This document shows, one piece after another, positions 23,130 through 34,948 of a DNA stretch of 64,000 nucleotides (positions are counted from its first letter, which is position 1; each line of letters begins with the position of its first letter). A program made the position numbers and the translations under genes. Below the pieces are notes generated by a model. The model searched no databases. It saw nothing but the letters and a program-made list of their open reading frames with translations, and was not told the DNA's origin. The DNA comes from Branchiostoma belcheri (Eukaryota > Chordata > Leptocardii > Amphioxiformes > Branchiostomatidae), in the NCBI RefSeq assembly GCF_001625305.1, contig NW_017802379.1, positions 3,744,223-3,808,222 on the forward strand, written 5' to 3'.

Positions 23130-24304
23130 TTTTCATGCGGGTTAGATTGCTTTATTTACATCAAAGAAAGGAAATAGCAGACCAGGAAACTTTGCCTCAA
23201 ATCATGTGGCTTACACGATGTGAACACGACTGTAGAGTTTGTCTACAATACGCTTCAATCAGGCTCCAAACTTCACAATTAAAAAAAAGACTAAACGATT
23301 ACATCTGACACAATGTCTGGGTAACATACTAGTACATTATGTCACAGTGACGTGAGGTCTCTAAGAAATCGGAGCACAGAAGAGCGGCTATCATTCAATG
23401 CAAAGTACCGGTCGGGTGTAGCCGACCATTCACGATATCATGACAAAATCCCATGGTGGAGGTTACGTCATCATTACGTCACAGTCTGACTACTGCATGA
23501 AACTCAAAGACGGATGACAACATCGTGACGGAAAACCAAGTCAAGTTTTGTGTCATCATGTCGTCATTAAAGTCTAGAGCTTCGGTGAATAACAAGTAAT
23601 CTCACACTTTTGAAATGGACATTTGTAATTATAATGTTTGCAGAACAGCAGAAGTCTTACCACGCATTTGTTGAGAAAACGACTGTCGGGTTAAACACTG
23701 GTGAGAGACGTTTGGTATAGTACTTGTAACGACAGTGGGTTGGCTATAAACAGAAGTGCTACAGTCGGGAGGTTGGTCGAGTGTCAGCTGACCATTCACG
23801 ATATCATGACAAAATCCCATGGTGGAGGTTACGTCATCATTACGTCACAGTCTGACTACTGCATGAAGCTCAAAGACCGATGACAAATTCGTGACGAAAA
23901 ACCGAGGTCAGTTTTGCGTCATCATGTCGTCATTACAGTCTATAGCCTCGATGAATAACAAGTAACACCTTTTTTGTAAAATATACGCAAGATTTGTAAT
24001 ATCTATAGAAACAGCACACGCATATGATAGTTGGAGAAGATGACTATGGTGGTGAACACTTGTGAAATAGGTTTCAAAAGGTACTCTATAACGACAGTAG
24101 GCTGGCTATAAACAGAGGAGCTACAGTCGGGAGGTCGGTCGAGTGTATATAGCTGGCCATTTACTATATCATTACAAAATCAGTTGTCATAAAAGCAGGG
24201 TCCTGTGTATCTATATTGTAGGGATGATGTTGCTGACTGTGTTGGTGTTCCGGTCCTCTGTCAGCCTGTACTCAGCTACCAACCATAGTTGTCAATGACG
24301 ATAT
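23130..24304 (-). other. 3' UTR exon of micropeptide 10, with three tandem ~366-bp blocks
   Basis: It runs from acceptor TTTGCAG (exon edge 24304) to AATAAA (complement of 23151-23156). It is about twice the length of the other copies because a block containing GACCATTCACGATATCATGA occurs three times, at about 23424, 23790 and 24155. Alternative splicing within it is possible. Confidence 0.55.
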
Positions 24305-24487
24305 CTGCAAAGACAACAACATTACTATTTATGTAAATATAGGAGCAAGAAGATCATGGATAAAATGGGCTATATATGCATTATGTACATCACTAGCACT
24401 GCATGTTAAGAAACTTCTGGCATAGACTGCGTCTATATTGTCATATAACTGATGAGTTCTATAAAAAGACCACATTACCTGTGGTGT

Positions 24488-24577
24488 TTACGTCAGGCCC
24501 ATGGTGATGAGGAATCCACCGAACATAAACCCCACGATGACCGCTACAACACAGACGGCTTGGTTGTTTAGATTCAT
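24488..24577 (-). CDS. Single-pass membrane micropeptide 10 (29 aa, NQAV-type)
   Basis: The ORF starts MNLNNQAVCVVAVIVG and ends GFLITMGLT. The coding exon is 24479-24614: acceptor CCTTGTAG before ACGTGACG, donor CACCACAG-GTAATG right after the stop. The 5' UTR exon donor is at 25366. The G-G-F in place of S-G-F, and a terminal Thr, distinguish it. It lies 2.8 kb from copy 9 in a duplicated unit. Confidence 0.78.
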   Translation of the reverse strand: MNLNNQAVCVVAVIVGFMFGGFLITMGLT

Positions 24578-26534
24578 GATGTCTGCTGTGGTGTCTGTTT
24601 TCTTGACGTCACGTCTACAAGGAGTAAAAAGAGAATCAAAAATTTATAGAATTTATCGCAAATCTTAACAATTGGTGAATTTACACTCATTCATTTCTAG
24701 AAAACATTTTCAGTGAAGTCCAAATGAAGAAGATTCAAAGCTTAAGAGTCAAAGTGTTTACCTACTTTACAGGGTTGAAATTATGCAGTTTTTGGAGTAA
24801 GGACATTGAGGATGATTACAAGCACATTGTCTGCTCATGTATCCCAACCCGTCGAAAACTTTGTTATAACCATCATATGCTAGAGTTGTAACATAACTTC
24901 GGAAAAGTACTCGCGTTTGCCTTTTACACGTTATAAGAGACGAATGCAAACTTGATTAAGGGCAAAAAGTTCGTAATCACCTGAAAAGAAATAGCATCAG
25001 AACGACACCTAAGGCGTTACTTAAATTTTCCAGTCAAAACATGTCAAAGTTGAACCGCAACTTAGGTTTAGCCTGAATCTGCTGCATTCATGTATTAAAT
25101 AGAGATCAGCAAGTAGAGAGGTACATGTACTGTTACGAAAACCTCTATACAAGCTCAGGTAGCGACTCATTCTCTGTATCCTGAGTGACCGACTTAGCCG
25201 GGCTTAAAGCATGTGGACACATTAAAAAAAGTCCGTCAATGCGTAATGATGGATACATCAGAAAACAAATTTACGTCAATAACGATGCCAAGTTGACGTT
25301 TAGCTTTGATTACTAGTATTCTACAGTATTTCTATGAAACTAATATATGGTACCTGCCGTTTTACCTGTCAATGTGTCGAACAGTCCGTGCAGTAGGACG
25401 CAGAGGATCGGAGAATGCCTCAGAATGGAAAAATGCCTCCTTTTCTGCATGCAAAGAACTGGCTAGACCGGTGATGATGCGAATTATGAGTAAACAAAAG
25501 ATAACAGCCGGTTTGCATGCATAATCGTGGTAGTCTGTAATCAGATGGATGAGCTGTCAATGTGGATTGTATTGATATGGATTTCTTGAAGCAGGTGTGC
25601 ATTGTAGTGGCTTCAGCCATAGTCTCAGGAGACCTCTGTGCCAAATTGTCTCTCATTTGTCTCTCGATTGTCTTTTGCAAATTTGATTCCATGCAAATCA
25701 AGACTACCATCTATGTTGTGAATGCGACTAAATGCAAATCGTACATATATTTAACTTAAGTCCGCATTGAAGCAATGGTAGATTGTCAAAGCAGGGTATG
25801 GATGATTACACTAGGAAATGTCATCTGGTTAGGTCGGTGATGATGTCAACATCTCTTGAAAGGATGCAGTTGCGTTGTAGAATGTCCTTGGCTTCAGCCA
25901 TAATCTCTGGCGATATACATATGAGTTTGTCTTTTGATTCCATGCAAATCATATATATGTATGTATATGTATGTTTAACCTTGGTTTAACCATGGAGCTA
26001 AAATTCTCAAACAATAACTCCATGGTTTAACATGACAAATGTGAAGAGGGCTAAACTAAACCCCGCATTGAAGCAATGGTTAATTGTCAAAGCAGGATAT
26101 GGATGACTACGTATACACACTAACTAAACTCATGTATATGTACGTTACATACTAGAAAATGTTTACCCAATCCTAAACTTTTATTCATGTTAGAGTGCAG
26201 ACAAGTTAACGTGTCACAACTGCTGTACATTCTCGATTCAACTGTAGTCACGATTATAGACTACTAGTTCTGTTATATCTTCAATAACGTTATGTTATGT
26301 GGCTTTTTTATTACTTTAGCTGAATGATATTATGTTTTGGTGGCGATTTTATGTCGGGAGTGATAATTTTTTAAAAGATAAGCTGTCAGGTGACCCTTTA
26401 TGGTGTATAGTTTGTGTGACGGTCTTGAAATGACAGTTCATTGTACCGCTTCAGTTTTCTTCATTCACAGGTATTATGATTCAGCGGATAGGACTTATGT
26501 CGTGTTATCTGCTAAATAACTGGACTCAAGTCTG

Positions 26535-26999
26535 TCTTCATGCGGGTTAAATTGCTTTATTTACATCAAATGAAGCAGACCAGGAAACTTTGCCTCGAAT
26601 CATGTGGCTTACACGATGTGAACACGACTGTAGACTTTGTCTACAATACGCTTCAATCAGGTCCAAACTTCACAAAGACTAAACGATTACACCAGACACA
26701 ATGTGAGGATAACATACATCATGTCACAGTGACGTGAGGTCTGTGTGAAATCGGAGCACAGAAGAGCGGCTATCATTCAATGCAAAGTACCGGTCGGGTG
26801 TAGCCGACCATTCACGATATCATGACAAAATCCCATGGTGGAGGTTACGTCATCATTACGTCACAGTCTAACTACTGCATGAAGCTCCTATTCCTAAATG
26901 TCTTCGTTGTAGGGATGATGTTGCTGACTGTGTTGGTGTTCTGGTCTCCTGGCATCCGTTGTGCTCAGCTGTCAATTAACCATAGTTGTCAATGACAAT
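26535..26999 (-). other. 3' UTR exon of micropeptide 11 (repeat unit copy 3)
   Basis: Acceptor TTTTTGCAG before 26999 and AATAAA at the complement of 26556-26561. It is the shortest copy of the module, with one GACCATTCACG block. Confidence 0.55.
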
Positions 27000-27317
27000 C
27001 TGCAAAAACAATTACAATGTAGACTACTATTTATGCAAATGAAGAAGCAAGCAGAATATGAATAAAACACGCTATGCACTATGTGCATCACAAGCACTCT
27101 AACTTAAACAGACTTTTATTATTCTAATTTAACGTGATAACTTAAATCTTTTGAATTCTTATATGGTTTAAATGAATTCTTGTAACTAGCAAAACCTGGT
27201 TTTTAAATTTACGTTCTAAATAAATGTGATAAAGAGCTAAATCTACTTAACTTCTGGCCTATACTTAATCGTCGTATAACTGATTGTGACGAATGGACCA
27301 CATTACCTGTCGTGTTT

Positions 27318-27416
27318 TTATAAGCTGATGCTGATGAGGAATCCACTCAACAAAAATCCCACGACGACCGCCACACACATCGCCACACAACAGACGGCCT
27401 GGTTGTTTAGATTCAT
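27318..27416 (-). CDS. Single-pass membrane micropeptide 11 (32 aa, NQAV-type, variant)
   Basis: The ORF starts MNLNNQAVCCVAMCVAVVVG and ends GFLISISL. Relative to copy 12 it carries three extra residues that repeat the C-V-A motif, an apparent 9-bp in-frame duplication, and the usual M-G-M-V tail is replaced by I-S-L. The coding exon is 27307-27453 with the same acceptor (TTTTTGCAG) and donor (CGACAG-GTAATG) as its neighbours; the 5' UTR exon donor is at 28325. Frame and stop are preserved despite the changes. It could be a diverging functional copy or an early pseudogene. Confidence 0.68.
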   Translation of the reverse strand: MNLNNQAVCCVAMCVAVVVGFLLSGFLISISL

Positions 27417-28913
27417 CATTTCTGCTGTGGTGTCGGTTTTTCTGCAGTCACGTCTGCAAAAAGTGAAAAGAGAACCAAGAACTGATAGAATTTATTGCAA
27501 ATCTTGACAATTGGTGATTTTTCACTCCATAATCAAAGCGATGAGAACAAGACGTTGCTTGTAGCATGAGTCTCAATGAAGACGGTTCGGAGCCCGAGGT
27601 TCAAAGAGTTTGTGTTCACCACCTTTCAAGAGTTATACATGTGCAGACTTGTAGATATAATGTATGTACATGTAGTATATTTTCTAGTATGAACATGTGT
27701 CAACAAGCACATGCCTAACTGGGTCATCCTCGTGACCAAAAAAATCGATTGGCCTAAGGCTATGTAAAACAGGGTGAAAGACTCTTGAAATTAGGACAGA
27801 ATGATTCTAACGTTTGCAAGTCTTCTTCGTTGGATTTTAAACAGCAGCTAATGGCGTTATGTCTGTAGAATTGATTCAATTTGGTTGGAAGAAACCACTT
27901 TGTCATCAATGGCATCCAGTTACATATATATCGGAAACAGTCCTAGTTTCAAATAGCAACAACGGCTACTACATTTGGCGTTACCTAAATTTGTCTGTCA
28001 AAACATGCGATAAACAGAACTCCTCCTTGAGTTTAGCCTGAATCTGCTCTCTTGCGTTTCAAATAGAAATCACTTTTACAGACACATCATTATACAAACA
28101 CCTATACAGACTCGGGTACCACTCATTCTCTATACTCAGGAATTCTCTGCTCATAAATGACCCAGTTAAGACACACTTAAAACTGGGTATATACAACCGC
28201 GAATTTATGACAATAACCTAGTATCGATGCCAAGCTGATGTTCTCTGATTGGTATACAGCGCATAAAACTCCTATAACAATAAAACAAACTTGGTATAAA
28301 ATCTAAGTCTACCAACCGTTTTACCTGTCAATGCTGCGTGCAGTACGTGCAGTTGTTGACGAATGTATCTCAGTATGTAGGAAATGTCAACCTGCCTTAA
28401 AAGAACTGGTCAGACCGGTGATGATGCTGACATCTTTTCAATGACAGCAGGTGTGTTAGCTCCAGCCACAACCTCGGGAGGCATCTATATGGCTTTATTT
28501 TTTTAATTATCGATGCCATGCAAAACCAGACTTGCTATGTACATGTATGCCGTGAATGCTGTTTAAAACGACAAATGAAGAAGGCGAAGCTACAGCCCGC
28601 ATTAATGCAATGGAGACTTTTCAGAGCAAGATATGGATGACTACACAGTAACAAAACTTATGGATATGAAGTTACTAGTACATAATAGTTCCCTTGTTTT
28701 GTACATGCTTGCCTTCTTCAACTTAATTTAAACTTTTGTGTAAGCAATTACAACCTAACGTGTCACCACTGATGCACATTCACGATCCAACTCTGCAGAT
28801 AAGTCACAACTATAGACTACCATTTTATTATACATGTATCTTAAATAACGTTATGTTTCATGGCTTTTTATCACTTGAGCTAGTAAGTAGCATGTCTGTA
28901 GAGATAAGTCCCT

Positions 28914-28944
28914 ATATATATATATATATATATGTATGTATAAA
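28914..28944. repeat. (TA)n microsatellite
   Basis: Simple TA tract merging into GTATGTA. Confidence 0.85.
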
Positions 28945-29269
28945 TTACAGATGATACTTGTTTGTTTGAAGGCCTTAATATGATATCTCATTGGACAGCT
29001 TATTTCTCTTCCGGGTACACTCATGCGCACGTTTCATAATTCAGCGCATATGCGCCTTATCATGTTATCTGATAAAGATGGGAATAGCTGGACTCAAGTC
29101 AATGTTTTCGGTGGCGATTGCATGTCTGTAAGATACAGGTGACTCTTAATAATGTATAATTTGTGTGACGGTCTTGATTTAAAATGATAGCTCATTGGGC
29201 CGCTTTAGTTCTATTATGATTCAGCGGATAGGACTTATGTTATCTGATAAATAACTGGACTCAAGTCTG

Positions 29270-30190
29270 TTTTCACGCGGGTTAGATTGCTTTATTTGCA
29301 CCAAAGGAAACAGCAGACCAGGAAACTTTGCCTCGAATCATGTGGTTTACACGATGTGAACACGACTCAGGCTCCAAACTTCACAAAGACTAAACGATTA
29401 CACCAGAAACAATGTCTGGGTAACATACATCATGTCACAGTGACGTGAGGTCTGTATGAAATCGGAGCACAGATGAGCGGCTATCATTCAATGCAAAGTG
29501 TAAGTCGAGTGTAGCCGACCATTCACGATATTATGACAAAATCCCATGGTAGAGTTTACGTCATCATTACGTCACAGTCTGACTACTGCATGAAGCTCAA
29601 AGGCGGACTTAAGGTCTCATTCAATTCAAGGTATCGGTCGAGTGTATTATTATGGATCACGTTTTAGAATGCAACAGGCATTCCACTTTGTGTTATTCCA
29701 AATCATGTTTTGGAATAGACCACGTTTGGGAATGCAGGTGCATTCCCCTTCGTTTCATTCCAAACCATGATTTGGAATCGAACACGTTTTGGAATGCAAC
29801 ACAACAGGCATTTCACTTTGTGTTATTCCAAATCATGTTTTGGAATAGACCACGTTTGGGAATGCAGGTGCATTCCCCTTCGTTTCATTCCAAACCATGA
29901 TTTGGAATCGAACACGTTTTGGAATGCAACACAACAGGCATTTCACTTTGTGTTATTCCAAATCATGTTTTGGAATAGACCACGTTTGGGAATGCAGGTG
30001 CATTCCCCTTCGTTTCATTCCAAACCATGATTTGGAATCGAACACGTTTTGGAATGCAACATCAACTGTCATAAAAGAAGGCTCCTATATGTCGTCGTTG
30101 TAGGGATGATGTTGCTGACTGTGTTGGTGTTCTGGTCTCCTGGCATCCTTTGTGCTCAGCTGTCAATTAACCATAGTTGTCAATGACGAT
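29270..30190 (-). other. 3' UTR exon of micropeptide 12 with an inserted tandem array
   Basis: Acceptor TTTGCAG before 30190; AATAAA at the complement of 29291-29296. Unlike the other copies it contains the 130-bp tandem array at 29652-30062. Confidence 0.55.
29652..30062. repeat. 130-bp tandem repeat, about 3 copies
   Basis: The word ATTCCAAATCATGTTTTGG recurs at about 29695, 29825 and 29955, exactly 130 bp apart. Each unit is itself made of GGAATGCA and TGGAAT words in both orientations. It generates overlapping stop-free frames that are artefacts. Confidence 0.92.
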
Positions 30191-30559
30191 CTGCAAAGAC
30201 AATGTATCCACTATTCATGCAAATGAAGGAGCATGCAGAATATCAATAAAACGCGTTATGCACTATGTGCATCTCCAGCACCGTAACTTAAACAGACTTT
30301 TTATTATTCCAAATGGAAAACGTGATAACTTCTTATATGGTTTAGATGAATTCTTGTAACTAGCAAAACAGGGGATAACCATTAGAAAAAGAATTATCAC
30401 GACTTTTTTAATTATCACGTTTTAAAATTTACGTACTAAATAAATGTGATGCAGAGCTAAATCTACTTAACTTCTGGCCTATACTTTTAAGTATAGGCCA
30501 GAAGTAAAATCGTCGTATAACTGATTGTGACAAAAGGACCACATTACCTGTCGTGTTTT

Positions 30560-30649
30560 TTATACCATGCCCATGCTGATGAGGAATCCACTCAACATAA
30601 ACCCCACAAGGACCGCTACACAACAGACGGCCTGGTTGTTTAGATTCAT
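30560..30649 (-). CDS. Single-pass membrane micropeptide 12 (29 aa, NQAV-type)
   Basis: The ORF starts MNLNNQAVCCVAVLVG and ends GFLISMGMV. The coding exon is 30548-30686 (acceptor TTTTTGTAG before ACGTGACTGC; donor CGACAG-GTAATG). The 5' UTR exon donor is at 31935 and the 3' UTR exon is 29270-30190. It is nearly the subgroup consensus and the closest relative of copies 9 and 11. The cysteine pair sits at the start of the hydrophobic run, where palmitoylation or disulfide pairing could be imagined, but nothing here shows it. Confidence 0.78.
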   Translation of the reverse strand: MNLNNQAVCCVAVLVGFMLSGFLISMGMV

Positions 30650-30797
30650 GATTTCTGCTGTGTTGTTTGTTTTTCTGCAGTCACGTCTACAAAAAGTGAA
30701 AAGAGGAGCAAGAGCTGATAGAATTTATTGCAAATATTGACAATTTGTGATTTTTCACTCCATAATTGAAGCGATGAAAACAAGACATTGTTTGTAG

Positions 30798-31139
30798 CAT
30801 GAGTCTCAATGAAGACGATTCGAACCCTGAGGTTTAAGAGTTTGTGTTCACCACCTTTCCAGAGGTATACATGTGCAGACTTAGTATGTAGATACATAGT
30901 ATGTAGTATATTGTCTAGTATGAACAGTTGTTTTCTGTCAACAAGCACATGCCTTACTGGGTCATCCTCATGAGTCTCAATGAAGACGATTCGAACCCTG
31001 AGGTTTAAGAGTTTGTGTTCACCACCTTTCCAGAGGTATACATGTGCAGACTTAGTATGTAGATACATAGTATGTAGTATATTGTCTAGTATGAACAGTT
31101 GTTTTCTGTCAACAAGCACATGCCTTACTGGGTCATCCT
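30798..31139. repeat. 171-bp tandem duplication
   Basis: Two nearly identical 171-bp copies (junction about 30968/30969) in the first intron of micropeptide 12. Because 171 is a multiple of three, one minus-strand frame stays open across both copies and gives a spurious 176-codon ORF. Confidence 0.92.
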
Positions 31140-32699
31140 CGTGACAAGAAAAATCGATTGGCCTAAGGCTATGCAAAACAGGGTGAAAGACTCTTGAAAT
31201 TAGGACGGAATGATTCTAACGTTTGCAAGTCTTCTTCGTTGGATTTTAAACAGCAGCTGATGGCGTTATGTCTATATAGAATTGATTCAATTTGGTTGGA
31301 ATAAACCACTTTGTTATCAATGGCATCCAGTTACAAATATATCGGAAAGAGAACAATAACAAAGAGGATGATAACACCCGAGTCGTCTGTGTAATCATAT
31401 ATCCCTGCACATGGGAAACTTCGTTGTACACAAAATATGCAGAATTCGTATCATAACTTCTGCTCTTTTACACATTGTCAGAGATAAATGCAAATTTGTT
31501 TGAAATAGCAACAGACCAAAATGTTTCAAATAGCAACAACGGCTCCTACATTTAGCGTTACCCAAATTTTCCAGTCAAAACATGCGATAAACAGAACTCC
31601 TCCTTGGGCTTAGTCTGAATCTGCTGTCTTACGTTTCAAATAGAGATCAGCTATTACAGAGGCATCATTATACAAACACGTATACAGGCTCAGATACGAC
31701 CCCTTCTCTATACTCAGGAATTCTCTGCTCATAAATGTACTCGAGGAATGCTTTGATCATAAATGACCCAGTTAAGCCACACTTAAAACTGGGTATATAG
31801 AACCGCCAATTTATGACAATGAGCTAGTATCGATGCCAAGCTGATGTTCTCTGATTGGTCCACAGCGCATAAAACTACCATACTATAAAACAAACTTGGT
31901 ATAAAACCAAATAGAGGTCTACCAACCGTTTTACCTGTCAATGCTGCGTGCAGTACGTGCAGTTGTTGGCGAATGTATGTCAGTATGTAGGAAATGTCAA
32001 CCTGCCTGAAAAGAACTGGTTAGACCGGTGATGATGCTGACATCCTTTCAATGACAGCAGGTGTGTTAGCTCCAGCCACAACCTCAGGAGGCATCTATAT
32101 GGCTTTATTTTTTTAAATATTGATGCCATGCAAAACCAGACTTGCTATCTACATGTATGCTGTGAATGCTGTTTAAAACGACAAATGAAGAAGGCGAAGC
32201 TACAGCCAGCATTAATGCAATGGGGAATTGTAAAAGCAAGATATGGATCAAACTCACCAACAAAACTTATGGATATGAAGTTACATAATAGGTCCGTTCT
32301 TTTGTACATGTTTGCCTTCTCAACTTAATTTAAACTTTTGTGTAAACAATTGCAACCTAACATGTCACCACTGATGCACATTCGCGATCCAACTCACAGC
32401 TATAGACGACTACCAGTTTTGTTATACATATATCTTTAATAACGTTTTATGGTGTTTTATTACTTCAGCTGGTAATATCATGCCTTCGGTATCATTCAAT
32501 GTCTATAATTTCTTAAAAGTTACAGATAACACTTTCTTTGTGTGAAGGCAATGATCTGAAATGATAACCCATTGGGCTGCGCTATTTCTCTTCCGGATCC
32601 AGCCACTCATACACACGCTTTATAATTCAGCAGATAGGACTTCTTATGTTATCTGATAAAGATGGGAATAACTACAGGACTCAATTGGACTCAAGTCTG

Positions 32700-33346
32700 T
32701 TTTCACGCGGGTTAGTTTGCTTTATTCGCACCAAAGGAAACAGCAGACCAGGAAACTTTGCCTCGAATTATGTGGCTTACACGATGTGAACACGACTGTA
32801 GAGTTTGTCTACAATACGCTTCAATCAGGCTTCAAACTTTACAAAGACTAAACGATTACATCTGACACAATGTCAGGATAACATACATTATGTCACAGTG
32901 ACGTGAGGTCTCTATGAAATAGGAGCACAGAAGAGCGGCTATCATTCAATTCAAAGTTCCGGTCGGGTGTAGCCGACCATTCACGATATCATGACAAAAT
33001 CCCATGGTGGAGGTTACGTCATCATTACGTCACAGTCTAACTACTGCATGAAGCTCAAAGACGGATGACAACATCGTGACGAAAAACCGATGTCAGTTTT
33101 GCGTCATCATGTCGTCATTACAGTCTATAGCTTCGGTGAATAACAAGATTTGTCATACAAGATTTGTAATGTTTGCAGAAACAGCATATGTCCCAACACG
33201 CATTTGTTAGTTTGGAGAAGATGACTATCGCGGTAAACACTGGTGAGAGACGTTCAGCATAGTACTAGTGGTACAGTAACGACAGTGGGTTGGCCATAAA
33301 CAGAAGAGCTACAAGTCAGGAGGTCGGCAGGACTGATGGTAGGTGT
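32700..33346 (-). other. 3' UTR exon of micropeptide 13 (repeat unit copy 5)
   Basis: AATAAA at the complement of 32721-32726. The proximal part is diverged and the likely acceptor is CATCTGTAG before 33346. The distal part matches the other units closely. Confidence 0.5.
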
Positions 33347-33696
33347 CTACAGATGACGATGGCAATGTCGAAGAGACAGCTCTGATGTCGGCGACCGTTG
33401 CAGCAGCTCCAACAGAAACCGGCAGGCGTCGCTGCGGGAACTGATGTGACGACGTGTGTTGTCTGTAGCTACCGCCCATCCTTCCTGGAGGCTCCTAGCG
33501 TGACATGCGGCTGTCCTGACATGTACAACACAAAACAAAATCTCTTTACAAATTGCAGTTTGCTAAAACTTCAAACATCCTGTATTGAACCTCTGATATC
33601 ATGGAGTCTACCCAGCCAGTATTGTCTGGAAGGAAAACAGCACAGGTGACATGCAGAGAAAAAAAATGTGATTTGGGAAGAAAAATACCTACCTGT

Positions 33697-33786
33697 TCAT
33701 ATCATGCCCATGGAGACCAGGAACAAGCCAAACCACAGCCCCACAATAACAGCGACGCAGCCCACCGCCTGGTTGTTAAGGCTCAT
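33697..33786 (-). CDS. Single-pass membrane micropeptide 13 (29 aa, NQAV-type)
   Basis: The ORF starts MSLNNQAVGCVAVIVG and ends LFLVSMGMI. The coding exon is 33693-33820: acceptor TTGCTTTGCAG, 34 nt of 5' UTR, the ORF, then donor ACAG-GTAGGT three bases after TGA. The flanking and UTR sequence differs from copies 9-12, yet the peptide keeps length, N-N-Q-A-V, C-V-A-V-I-V-G and S-M-G-M. This is good evidence that the peptide itself is selected. A Trp in the middle of the hydrophobic run is unique to this copy. Confidence 0.78.
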   Translation of the reverse strand: MSLNNQAVGCVAVIVGLWFGLFLVSMGMI

Positions 33787-34262
33787 GTCTGTAGCAGCTG
33801 AGCTATGTTAAAAGCGAATTCTGCAAAGCAAGAAGAGCGAAAGCATGGCCTTCTGTCACCAGCTGATTGCAAGCAGATATTGAAAAAGCAAATCATACAT
33901 TTACATTAACAAGCAATGCTGAAGCGAAAGACCTGCTGATTTTTTTTACATAGACACATGGCGTATTTTAATACATGTACTACAAAGCACAGCAACATAT
34001 TATAAGTCATATTTCAGGTTACACATGTATTCCACAGGAGTCACTCTACTGTATGAACTATGGTTTCATATCACTTATTCACAGATCAGAGGTACATATC
34101 GATCTAGACCAAATTTCTTTCGCTACTCAAAATAGCACGCAAAAGCGGGTTCATTTTGACACGATGATAATATTCTATACGTTAACAAAAGTGAAGCTCT
34201 GAATTACGTTGTGTTTTAGTTTGCGGATTTAGATGTTTAAGCTCTTTCAGTATATCAGCTGA

Positions 34263-34374
34263 TAGTCTCCACCTACTACTATGGCCGGCTAACTCCTCTG
34301 CCTAATTATATCCCTTTTTCTGACGATTCCAACTATTTGTTTATACTGCATGCAAATGAGTCTGGTGGAGACTA
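34263..34374. mobile_element. MITE, TAGTCTCCACC family, copy 2
   Basis: Begins TAGTCTCCACC and ends GAGTCTGGTGGAGACTA, the same ends as 6861-7015, but is shorter (112 bp) with a diverged interior. Confidence 0.7.
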
Positions 34375-34850
34375 TGTATCATGGCCTGCAGCAAAGATAC
34401 ATGTAAACTGACGATCCGGACAAAACCAGTTCTATGGGTCAAAGTGCACGAGGCACCATTGCATAAGCAGTATTTCCCTTCAGGCAACCAACGAGTCATG
34501 AATAGAACCTCCTTGAGGAACTACCTTGAGGCAACCAATCACGGCTTGTGGGGTACAGTAAGGGGTTTAGTCAGAGGCCCACCAAAACTTCTCAACTCTA
34601 TACAACAACATTAACATTAGTTCACGCAGACTGGTAGAAGAATTTTGTTGCAGCAACTTAAGTCTTGTTAAATCTTTCGTATGGATACGACACTACTGTA
34701 AGTTATCTACTAAGAAAACTCTCGGTACAACGTACAACATATGGGACCAAAAATACAGATTTACAGGGCAATACTAGCTTACATCCGTTGGACCCAGTCG
34801 CAAGTGTTGGCTGGCCACGTATTTTTTAAAAAAATTACTTGATCATATAG
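34375..34850. other. Spacer between micropeptides 13 and 14
   Basis: A plus-strand frame at 34381-34614 is open for 77 codons but unsupported. Nothing else seen. Confidence 0.35.
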
Positions 34851-34855
34851 TACCT

Positions 34856-34948
34856 CTATGTAAGCACGGCAAAAATGAAGGTTCCAATGACAGCACTGAC
34901 AAGAATCACTCGCATAACACACTCCTTCCTTGTCATAACCATGTCCAT
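34856..34948 (-). CDS. Probable membrane micropeptide 14 (30 aa, charged N-terminus)
   Basis: The ORF starts MDMVMTRKECVMRVILVS and ends GTFIFAVLT. Three ATGs in frame (34948, 34942, 34936) leave the start open. T-R-K-E before the hydrophobic run resembles the charged start of copies 15-17, and G-x-F-x-x-x-L near the end is shared with copies 15 and 16. A good acceptor (TACTCTGACAG) lies about 20 bases upstream; TAG is followed by AG and GTACTA as a possible donor. Confidence 0.52.
   Translation of the reverse strand: MDMVMTRKECVMRVILVSAVIGTFIFAVLT

Noticed and set aside
29652..30103. Three overlapping 68-87-codon ORFs with near-identical sequence
   Set aside because: Products of a 130-bp tandem repeat; 130 is not a multiple of three, so the frame shifts between units.
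30646..31176. 176-codon minus-strand ORF with an internal duplication
   Set aside because: It exists only because a 171-bp intronic segment is duplicated in frame; it overlaps the start region of micropeptide 12 in another frame and has no coding character.
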